This document shows, piece after piece, positions 35,503 through 44,724 of a stretch of DNA of 64,000 nucleotides. The stretch is taken from NCBI GenBank assembly GCA_022829145.1, contig CM040745.1:38297341-38361340 (forward strand). Reading direction: 5' to 3'. Origin of the DNA: Albula goreensis. Its lineage: Eukaryota; Chordata; Actinopteri; Albuliformes; Albulidae. Numbering within the stretch: the stretch's first letter is position 1; each line of letters opens with the position of its first letter. The notes under the pieces were generated by a model. That model was given only the letters and a program-made list of their open reading frames with translations, was not told where the DNA came from and did no database searches. The position numbers and the translations under genes were made by a program.

Positions 35503-35715
35503 CTGTGTTTAAATAGAAGGCCTAATTGAGGGCAAGTGCTCACAACTGAGTTGATTAGAAATCACTCTCAGGTGAGGCTGCCTGATAGTGAGGTCACTGC
35601 TGCTGCAGCTCCGGTTAACTCTCCAGGCTGAGGGAGGGAACCAGGAGACTGACATCAATACATTGGGAGGAGCTGAGGAGCTTGCTCCTCCCTCCCCCTC
35701 TCCTGGCTCCACATG
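35503..35715 (-). mobile_element. LTR-like repeat, copy 2 (partial)
   Basis: This block aligns base-for-base with 9610-9828 from CAGGCTGTGTTTAAATAG through CTCCGGTTAACTCTCCAGGC to GAGGAGCTTGCTCCTCC, same orientation, with a few short indels. The TATA-like TATTTAAAC (minus strand) is conserved. The polyA-signal half seen in copy 1 is largely missing here. The two copies are 26 kb apart, so they are separate insertions and not the ends of one provirus. Confidence 0.55.
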
Positions 35716-35910
35716 GTCTATCAATAAATAAGGTGTATAGGACTATTTAAGAGATGTCTTATTAAGAAAAGCACCAAAAATCATGAAAACAGGATTCGCT
35801 TAATTATAAAAATATGTCATAACAAAAAAAATATACAAACACGGATGCCGTGACTGAGAAAACTGGCCGAAAGACGAGGACCGCTGACTAATTTTGTAAT
35901 AAACAAATAA

Positions 35911-36035
35911 ACCGATAAATGACTCAAATTACCATTAAATGGGATGTGTAGTCCTGTGTCAGAGCGGTTGAGTCAACCGATGAATGACTCAAAATACCAT
36001 TAAATGAGTTAATGAGTCCTCTATCAGAGCGGTTT
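35911..36035. repeat. 65-base tandem duplication
   Basis: Two adjacent units begin ACCGATAAATGACTCAAATT and ACCGATGAATGACTCAAAAT and share ACCATTAAATG...GTCCT...TCAGAGCGGTT. The first unit covers 35911-35975 and the second 35976 to about 36035. Roughly 80% alike. No family assigned. Confidence 0.75.
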
Positions 36036-36039
36036 TATT

Positions 36040-37865
36040 AAGACAAACAGCAGCAATCATTGACATGGTAATGGATTGACATTGTGCATGAAGGCCATGA
36101 CGACAACAGATAAAAAATGTAAATAAAAACAAATGACACAGATTCATGGACTGAAAAATCACGAATACAGGCTGCACACAAACAAAACAAACTGAAAGCC
36201 TGTTCGGCCTTAATAGAATGTGCCATGACACCCCACACAAAACAACGCTATCAGCCATAATGCCAATATGCAGTTTCGTTATGCTTGCTTCATTGCTGCC
36301 ATGTAACACAGTGTTCCGAGCTCAAGAGATAAGTTGCACCTGAAAGTGGTGCCCCTACGTGTTAAATTTAAGAGTTTTCACATTTGAGTGTTGGTATTTT
36401 GCACAGTCATGTCATTGCCACCATTAGGTTACTTATTGACATTGCTTATTGAAAGAAATCGCTAGAATTAATCGATAGACGTTCTTATGAACAATTAACA
36501 GTGATTAAATGTTAACATCCCTACCCTGAAATAATGTAATATTGAGAAAATTAGTGATTTCTGAATCAAAGATGTTTTAGAATAGTAGATTATAAGCACA
36601 ACTTCTAGCCACACAAATACAGAACAACCAAAACATAAGACTCAAAAACAAGTCTTTATTTTTTCATAATATGTTTGATCATAATATTTTATTTGGAAAA
36701 CAGTGTATTTCTAAGGTCAGAATATAATTGATTAGACTGTATTGATAAATGCAATTGTTTCAATGAATATAATATAATAATAAATACAATGTGTCATCCA
36801 GTTGATAAGATGTCCTGAAAATCTGGATTAAGATATTTCAGAGTGTAACTCTTTCATTCCCTTATATGGAGTTGACATTAAATTATTAAATGTAATAAAT
36901 AAATACATGAGGGAGATATGCAGGCAAACATCCATCCCTGTAGAAGGGAAATGAAATGGAACACTTAAATATGGAATGAAACATCTAGATATGGTGAATA
37001 GGAACAAAGTGCGGTTGCTTTCCAACAAATACGGCATTTCCAATAAAATAATAGAAATGTCTTTGAAAAGAACTGGCATGATATATCCAATCAGCGGCAT
37101 AAGAACGGGGAGGGGGGGATTTGAAAAGTCCCTGACGTAAAATGAAACTACTGTTGCCTTCTCTGATGCGTACACAAAACAGTGTACAGGGGGCAGTCAT
37201 TACCCCCTCTTGCCGAAATTTGCCTTTTTACTACAGTTTGGTATTTTAATGTTTCGCTGAATAAAATTATATATTTTTTATGAATTTGTTCAATAAAATA
37301 GCCCATCCAAACTGAAATACTGTGTCTGTCATTACTTACAAGCTTCCGTGCGTGCGGGAACCCTCTTGTCTCAAATATAATATCCGTTTTTTGTTTAACT
37401 TTTTCTTGGGCTGAAAGTCCCTAGGTGGCGTAGTTGAGCACCCTAGAGGCTATTATGATGTAATATATGAAATAACGAATCCTCCTGCAGTGTGGAAAGA
37501 GGAAAGGGCCGGTCGTCATGTGACTCAAAGGAATCGTGTGACATAGCATCCTTCTCCTGAGCTGGCGGGAACTCAAGACCACAAACAAGAGAAATATCGT
37601 CTTTTGCGTGTATTTCATGTCTTCACCATTCACTCTTAAGTTCTTGAAAAAATGAGACATTTTATCGAGCTCGAGTAGATCACATACACTGAGTCAATTT
37701 AATTACAGCAGAGCCACCATCAACTATTATAAAAAGCATGAATGGGCTTGAATAAGCATGAAGATGCACATATTTTGAACTGTCTATTAAATGAGCTTGA
37801 ACGGCCTTGAATTATCATGAAGACTCACATACGTTGTTTTTTCTACTGACAAAATGAACAGCGTG
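36040..37865. other. Noncoding DNA, nothing recognised
   Basis: AT-rich. Minus-strand open frames of 106 and 115 codons (35989-36309 and 36828-37175) have no domains. A weak direct duplication is seen at about 37738-37850 (CTTGAATAAGCATGAAGATG and CTTGAATTATCATGAAGACT). Confidence 0.45.
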
Positions 37866-37869
37866 TATC

Positions 37870-38765
37870 AGAGTATCAGAGTGCTAAGGCTCGATTCCCA
37901 GAAGCCCAGCATCTGCTCCTCTGTGTAAATTCTCTGGAGGCGTATATGAGACTTGGCTCGACAGATTACGGAGCCAGGCCTCTCCGGCTTCGGCATCGGT
38001 GATTAAGGGTAAACCTCAATCGCAACCAAGGTCTGGATAACAATAGGTGCCGTGGGTTGGGGTGACTTAATAAAACGGGACATTAACCTCTCCACAGAAC
38101 CCTACCTGTGTATTACAGGGTTTGGGCTAACGTTCCCTCGAGGGCCACAGAATGATCAGGTAAAAAGCTGTGAGAGTAAATAAAATTACCCCCGATAATC
38201 CGTTAATCAGCTCAGTGACCCCGCAGCTGCAGCGCATGCCGCAAACCCAGAGGGTTATGGGATAAATTCTGAGTGGACCCATACCAGAGGGCTTTATAAT
38301 TTGTTGACGGTGCCTTAGTGTTTGGCGCTCCGCATTAAAGGAGATGGATTGGGGTAAAGGTTCTGTGACTGTTGTGCTTGTATGTCAGGGGGTTCGTGGT
38401 GTGGGAATCGGTGATAAACCCTGACCCGATGCGCAATATCTGGGTGCCCAGGCTCAGACATCGATTTTGCTTAAGAAACAATCCCGAGTCGGGAAGTGGC
38501 GGGGCGGGGGAACAGCCGGTCAAACGCTGGACTCAATCAGAATTTCACAGGCGTGCTCTTTTTCTCTCCCTGTGTCCCATCCTTCGCAGGTGTCTTGTCA
38601 TCCATCAGTTTCGAGACACAGGTGAAAGCTCCGCCAACAGCAAATCGATTCCCGCTGTCCCATACGCGGTTCTCTCACACGGTGACGGGTTAAACTCTCT
38701 CCCGGCACTCTTACCTTTAATTACCTGGTCGGCTTGAACACCCGACGATCCTGGACAAATTGATG
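37870..38765. promoter_or_regulatory. Second CpG-rich block
   Basis: An 0.9-kb stretch with elevated GC and many CpGs, densest at 38320-38700 (ATCCCGAGTCGGGAAGTGGC, GGGGCGGGGGAACAGCCGG, CATACGCGGTTC). A GC-box-like GGGGCGGGG is at about 38501. Open frames on both strands (up to 121 codons) overlap without domains. It could be a promoter of an unseen transcript or a hypomethylated regulatory region. Confidence 0.35.
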
Positions 38766-38818
38766 GAACAAGGTAAGAGTGAACTGTCGCCAAGAAGACC
38801 AAACGCAAAAGAGAGGGT

Positions 38819-38833
38819 GGGGGGGGGGGGGGG
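38819..38833. repeat. Poly(G) run of 15
   Basis: Fifteen consecutive G, preceded by GAGAGGGT. Prone to sequencing error and to quadruplex formation. Confidence 0.9.
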
Positions 38834-38834
38834 T

Positions 38835-40383
38835 TCAGTGAGACTGAAGCGTTTATGCCATCTCTTTACAATGTACAATGTCTATGAAATAAAAACACTA
38901 CCAATATTTACTTACATGTACCATGCTTTTTAAATAAGGAAAACAATGTTCTCAAACAGTGACCTGGGAACAGTTTCACACACAAAACAGTAGTGCTTTG
39001 CTGATGGAAGGTGAGGCCCAGCAGTACCTAAATCTATAAATAACGTGTTCGCGGTACATTCACATTACCAATATTATAACAGTAATATCAGAATAATGTT
39101 TATTTGTTTAATGCATTCATCCCATACATTTTCCGTCCTTCTTTTGTGGCAAAGAAAGCACCAAAAATAAACAATTCCCCAATTAACTATGACTTCAACT
39201 GACAGCAGAGGTGACAAAAGTGGTTTTTAGTGTGCCTTTTAAAATAATTTATAACTATGTTTTAAGTTATTACAAGTGTAGCTAAGAAACAGATTATGTC
39301 CACATTAGCAAAACCACAACAAATCAGAGACAACTTATGAAACAAATAAAATGTTTTTGTTGTCTAAAATGTGGTATTAATTATTTCAAACCCTCTTAAA
39401 ACAGTAATTATGAAGGTGTATTTGCAGTAAATGTCAACGATTTTCCATTTTCTGGCCTCACAGATACATTAAAATTGGACTTTTATGGCAAAAAAGCACG
39501 ACATCTTTTATTTTTAATTCAAAAGCACTCTTTGAGACACACTTGTGTCAGACAGAAATGGCACATAATTTGTCCTGTACTGGTAAGCCTCCCATTGTGT
39601 TGTGACAGCATTGATTAACGCTAGCAGTTGCCATAGTAACCCTGCCCATTTGAGGGGCAAGGTAGTAATAGAATGACCATCACCAAGGCCATGATTCATT
39701 CTGATGTCTCACAGCAAATACTGCAAGTTCATTTGATTTCCCCACCCAAATTCAGCTTACCTTGAATTTGATGACATCTAAACTTCAAACCTTTTTCTAT
39801 GGACTCTACCATTAAAGAGCACCATTACAACAGCGATGGATGACTGAAGAGGAATAATTACATTCTTCATGAGAACAGGAAATAGAAGAACTAAATTATG
39901 CTGTTATGAGTTGTAATTTACCACACATAATATATAATCACCAAATAATAATGAAATAAATCAAGCAATATTCATAAATATGAATTTCTTTGCTTCAAAT
40001 CTTGCTCCAAATTTTGATTCTGATACAGTGGTGTTGAGATGAAGGAAAACATACAGTATTTAGTCGAAAAGGCTTATTCTTACAGTCAGCATTGAAAAAT
40101 ACAAATATTTAAATACATTTTATTTAAGACCTGATCAGTAAGAAATTATCAATACAGAGTGGATTCCTTAGATCACTTATGATCCAGTATTCATTGTGTT
40201 ATTGTCTCAATTCAGTTAATGCATTTTTATTGGGCAATAGACTTTAATGTTTGACAGATAGACTTCATCTGAAGAACTATGAAACAGGGACCAGGAGATC
40301 AAGGAGATAAAACTGAAGATCCAGGAATATCTGTAAGACCAACTTTACTATTATGATGGGCCATTGGGGTTTCAGGCCCAGTT
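38835..40383. other. AT-rich noncoding DNA
   Basis: No gene or repeat recognised. Almost no open frame over 60 codons. Confidence 0.55.
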
Positions 40384-40660
40384 CCTGAACAAGAGAAGCC
40401 CTTTGCCTCCACCTGGAATAAACCTAAACAAGAGAAGCCATTTGCCTTCACCTGAAATAAAGCCTGAACAAGAGAAACCCTTTGCCTCCACCAGGAATAA
40501 ACCTAAACAAGAGAAGCCCTTTGCCTGTACCTAGAATAAGCCTGAACAGGAGAAGCCCTTTGCCTCCACCTGGAATAAGCCTAAACAGGAGAAGCCCTTT
40601 GCCTGCACCTGGAATAAGCCTAAACAGGAGAAGCCCTTTGCCTCTTGCTCTGGAATCAGG
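40384..40660. repeat. 39-base minisatellite, seven units
   Basis: Units start at 40390, 40429, 40469, 40508, 40547, 40586 and 40625. Each is about CAAGAGAAGCCCTTTGCCTC followed by CACCTGGAATAAACCTAAA. The second unit has one extra base, and the array shifts from CAAGAG to CAGGAG units left to right, showing stepwise homogenisation. As 39 is a multiple of three, several frames stay open and encode 13-residue repeats (plus LNRRSPLPAPGIS; minus GKGLLLFRLIPGA). Stops and the one-base shift in the left units, and disagreement between frames, argue against a real protein. Confidence 0.95.
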
Positions 40661-40697
40661 TAGAAAAACCGTAAGTTTGGTAGTATGAGCCACTGCA

Positions 40698-40935
40698 CTC
40701 TAAAAAGAAAAAGTTGTTTCAGCAACTGTAGGCTCTTCATGTGTCCTGCTCTGAGAACCCTTAACGTTTCCTTTTAGATACTTATATATTTAAAGGGTTC
40801 TTTACATAACCCTCAGAACAAAGTGTTTTCAGAGAACCCATGAGCAAAATCCATCCATAAGAAAGAAGAACCTTTATGTGTTCCAGCTGTAGGACAAAAG
40901 AAGAATCCTTAAAGGACTTTTTTTCTAAGAGTTTG
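40698..40935. mobile_element. Foldback MITE-like repeat, family B copy 1
   Basis: The ends are inverted: CTCTAAAAAGAAAAAG (40698) and CTTTTTTTCTAAGAG (about 40917-40931). The interior contains paired GTCCTGCTCTGAGAACCC and TTCCAGCTGTAGGAC words, plus AGGGTTCTTTACATAACCCT. A second copy is at 62781-63004 in the same orientation. A noncoding element of the AGAACCC/GGGTTCT foldback type common in fish. Confidence 0.65.
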
Positions 40936-40939
40936 GGAG

Positions 40940-43695
40940 GGCCAGTTCTGTACCTACTGTGGTACACCAGGGGCCTTTTTCTGGCCCTCTCTCAGGTTCA
41001 GTGATCCTGGGGTCCCCTCTCCCTTACCCTCTCTTCCTCCCTCTCTCTCTCTCTCTTTGGAAATGACAATCCAGTGGTGAAATTAGATGATATGTGTAAC
41101 ATAAAAAGACCCTATAGGAATATGAAAGGGTTTCAGCAGATAAAGTTGACTGGGGTGCATGGCAGCTAGACAGGCCTCTAATGGTTAGCTGCAGGAAAGC
41201 AGTGGAGCAAGCCTGGCTTTAAACTTTGAAGGGTGTGTTTAGGCACTGAGGAGTAAAGAGGTACATTAGAGAATGTAAAGGCATATTTGAGAAAGTGTCT
41301 GCAAGACTGTCTAAAATGGTAGCGGCTGTTACCTCAGCAGTTGGTTGTATATAGGATGGGTTCTGGTTATGGGTATTCTAATCACGTCTTCCTGATTGTG
41401 CTGAAGTCTTCCTGGGGGATTCCACCGGCTCTGGGCTGCAGTCCAGTACCTGCAACTGCAGAAGAACAGGGAGAGCAGGGCCTCATCGACACCGAGTGCA
41501 GAGTGGCAGTTTTTCTCTCAAGCAACTCAGAGATGACCGTACCGCATGGAGATTAGATAGCAGGACATTTCCTGTGCTCTTTTGAAGAGGGAAAGGCGAC
41601 TGGGCCGGATAGAGTCTGGGGGGAGGTGGACTTTAGAAGACTGGCCTGTCTCTACTGCACAGTCCTGGGAATGAGCCAGGATTGCTCTGCTCACTGTGAT
41701 AAGGTGAAGCACCAGGTCTGTGGGTGATGGAGAAACCTCTCTTTAACACTCAGGTAATCCAGCCTGGGGTGCTCAGCTCAGCCAGTCTGCACGTGGGCCG
41801 ACTGAAAGCAGATCTCAGGAAACCCGTTCAGAAACTCCTTTGGGGTGGAAATCTATGGGAGAGACTGGGGTGCCGAGTTTCCACGAGCAGCAGGTTACAG
41901 TCTGTATGCACACTGCAGAGAATGGTAAATTAGGTAACTACTGCTCTGCCAGGGGATATGAGCCTCTCTCTGAGACGGGATCATGCTCGGGTCTGAGAGA
42001 AGAGGAGCAGGAGAGTTTCTTTGCAGCAATCAGGCACCCAGCTGTATGTGCTGAAGTGGCGGGAAGAGGATGGGATGCTCCTGACATTTAAAATACCGGA
42101 TCTGGGGAAAGTTTGACTCAGTTTGCTTTGTTTTGACTATTATAAATGAACTTACAAAGTGGCTTCCATAAAGGTCAGAGGCCATTACTATAACAACAGT
42201 AACAATAACATAAACGGTATAAGTAAGAACGCCATCTTAATTTATCAGTCCCATTAACCAGGAACAAAAATGTATTAATTGACTCATCTATTAGAACTTA
42301 TAAATGTTTCACTTTTGCAAAAAGACAGAGAGCGTGTGACTGGTCAGTGAAATTATGACCATGGAATCACATTGGCAAAATTCTTTGGACTGACCTCATT
42401 GCAGAAAAAGCCACATTTAATGCATCATATTTAAATCATTCACTTACGTACCTTCAAAAGTAATTTGTGAAATGTGTAGCACTTAAGATGAAACTGGAGT
42501 GTTCGCGTTTTTGTTTTAACCCGTAGAACCTGAAAGCGCGACAGAGAGGCCGAGCAGCGGTCCGTCCTCCACATATGACCCACATCTCCAACAGCAATTT
42601 GCACTTGAGGTGCAGAATACGCGTGATCCGTTCTCACAGATCGAAGACAGATCATGCGGCTTCGCAACAAAAGAACTCGATAATTTTAATCCCTTAAGAC
42701 AGCCAGCGCCACTCTACTAAAGAGACTGATGAATGAGAAGCCAGCAAGAACATATCACAAAGCATAACTCCAGATTGCTCGTTAAAAATGACTCAAACCA
42801 TTTTCAAAATGAATTGCAAGCTCTTTGCCTTACATTCATACAATAGCTGAAGACAAATATAGATCATAAATGTAACTGAGTTGCAAATACACAAGAATAA
42901 TAGAAGAAATGCTCTAAGTGCATTCAGCAGTTCTCCAGCCAACCCTTTCTCCCTTTGTCTTTTCCCTGCGAAAACATATGATACAATAAGACATTTTTTT
43001 TCTGCAGATAATCACAAATTTAAATGGTTTCACTTTCATTGAATACAGGGACATCATCATTTTAATATAAACCATTTATTTACAAAATATTTCCAGAAAA
43101 AAGAGAGCCGCAAGAAGAGTTATGTTTGTTGCTCAAACGATAGTTATATTCTCAGTTTATACTCTATAATAGGTGTATGCTGTTTTACGGTTGGGGTGTC
43201 AGCAGGTGAACACAGCCAAAAAGGTTCAGCTGGTCTGCTATATTAGTTTCTTTATCCAGACGGTGAGAAGGCTGGCCACGTTTATTTATTCTGCCGACTT
43301 CCTATTCAACATAACACAGTGAAGATTATGAATATTGCGAATATACAAATACATTATGGCGTTTTGCACAAAACCACCAACGTAGCAATACCTTAATTTA
43401 TCAATCCCATTAACCAAGTCCTCTTCCATCATGACCATAAGTAGATCCACAAGTTACATCCAAGACATGATAAAAGTAATTTTTATGAATTAAGATACAA
43501 TATACCCAGGTGCAGTCTGAATACGATTATCCAGAGAGAACCGATGGTGTTGGTGACTAGTGGGTGTCCATTGAAACACTTTCAGTGAAAAGGGCATTTA
43601 AAAAATTCTCTTGCCCCCTTACTATCAGTGTGTATGAAACAGCAGAGAACATAGTGCTGGAAATCACTGAAGGTTAGACTGATAACGCGCTTTGT
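40940..43695. other. Noncoding DNA; GC-richer patch at 41.3-42.1 kb
   Basis: A (CT)n tract at about 41038-41057. From 41340 to 42090 the sequence is GC-richer and open frames of 69-83 codons overlap on the plus strand without recognisable domains; it might be a decayed element or old exon debris, but nothing is identifiable. A CpG-containing patch lies at 42500-42665. The remainder is AT-rich. Confidence 0.4.
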
Positions 43696-43708
43696 AGCCT
43701 CCACTGAC

Positions 43709-43723
43709 AGCGCCCCCTGACAG
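43709..43723 (-). promoter_or_regulatory. CTCF-like motif
   Basis: The minus strand reads CTGTCAGGGGGCGCT, which matches the CAGGGGGCGCT core of CTCF sites. Motif match only; CTCF sites can also be carried by SINEs, but none is recognised here. Confidence 0.35.
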
Positions 43724-43914
43724 CTGTACAAAGGTCCAGGAAATTCCCCTCTGGAGATACTCAGCTAAAGATATTCACTTTGTCTGAACCAAATATTGAT
43801 AATACATTTTTAGCATCAATATTAACTGATGCCGACTGCAACATTTTGCAGGTTTATAGCCAAGCAAAACAATTTCAGATGATCTGTTGCAACCTGTGCT
43901 GTAAACAGCGTTTC

Positions 43915-44150
43915 CTCAGAATGTTCCCAAATTCCAAGATGATCGCGCCCCTCACACACTGCTAAACACATTCAAGAGTGGTTTCATGGCCACCAACACC
44001 TTCCATGGCCTCCACAATCACCAGACCTTATCACCATTGGACTTTAATGGGAAGTTAGAAACACAAAGTGTGGAGTTGATCTCCAACTTCTTCATCTCTT
44101 AAAATACAGGAGACGTTCGTCTTGAAGAGTGAATGAGGGGACTGACTTTG
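43915..44150 (+). pseudogene. Tc1/mariner-superfamily transposase fragment, decayed
   Basis: In two frames the sequence reads FQDDRAPHT, then IQEWFHGHQHLPWPPQSPDL, matching the catalytic region around the second Asp (QDNAPxHT) and the SPDLN block of Tc1-like DDE transposases. After SPDL the expected NxIExLW is replaced by ITIG and a stop, so the third catalytic residue is lost. At least one frameshift separates the two motifs. Weak similarity (HLLKYRRRSS) follows. It is a short internal fragment without terminal repeats, and differs from the Tc1 relics at 7.5 and 60.2 kb. Confidence 0.65.
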
Positions 44151-44151
44151 T

Positions 44152-44600
44152 CACACCAGGAAGTCAAAATCTGTAGACAAAAACACCTCCTTCATGCCTT
44201 TCTGCTCTTCCAAGCCCTGTGACACAGTGAAGCTCTCTGCTGCCTCATCAAACACTGTGACTGACCATTGAGGTTCTGTACCGTTCTCTGCAGACCCATT
44301 TGTGCCTGTAACCCACCAACCAAAGTACTGTACTTAACAGACATCCTCATTTCAAAGGTTGCTACATGTACAAGCTTACCTAGCTCTGGTAAGAGCGAAT
44401 TTATAAGGTAATCTTATGTAAACAATTTATTTCCCTGTTTATTTGTCATTTAATTGTGACAAGTCTACAAATTAAATACAATTATTTTCCACAAATTCTC
44501 CATGTTTAATTTGTTTGCTTCCATCATGGACCTTATTAGTCTTGGCTGTTTGCTTTTCTTATCATGAACCACAATTAAAAAAAAATAACTGATATTTGTA
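44152..44600. other. Noncoding DNA, nothing recognised
   Basis: No open frame over 60 codons and no repeat recognised. Confidence 0.5.
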
Positions 44601-44602
44601 AA

Positions 44603-44721
44603 ACATCTGAGAACATGAGTGCTGATCCAGGATCAGTGTTTTCCTGGCCATATCCTCACCTTATGCATTATGAGCTGAAAGGAAAAACTGATCCTGGATC
44701 AGTGCTCTGAATCTGAGATGC
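44603..44721. mobile_element. Foldback MITE-like repeat, family A copy 2
   Basis: The left arm ACATCTGAGAACATGAGTGC then TGATCCAGGATCAGTG (44603-44638) is inverted at 44682-44721 (GAAAAACTGATCCTGGATCA then GTGCTCTGAATCTGAGATGC). Same family and size as 19863-19980. Confidence 0.7.
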
Positions 44722-44724
44722 TTT

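Noticed and set aside
40540-40640. Zinc-finger-like EKPFAC words in the minisatellite
   Set aside because: Period is 13 residues, not 28, and no paired Cys/His spacing exists.
40448-40693. Repeat protein encoded by the minisatellite (GKGLLLFRLIPGA units)
   Set aside because: Openness follows from the 39-base period; several frames on both strands are equally open, and one unit has a frame-shifting base.
41341-42091. Run of overlapping 69-83 codon plus frames in GC-richer DNA
   Set aside because: Looked like possible exon debris, but no domain or consistent splice signals were seen.
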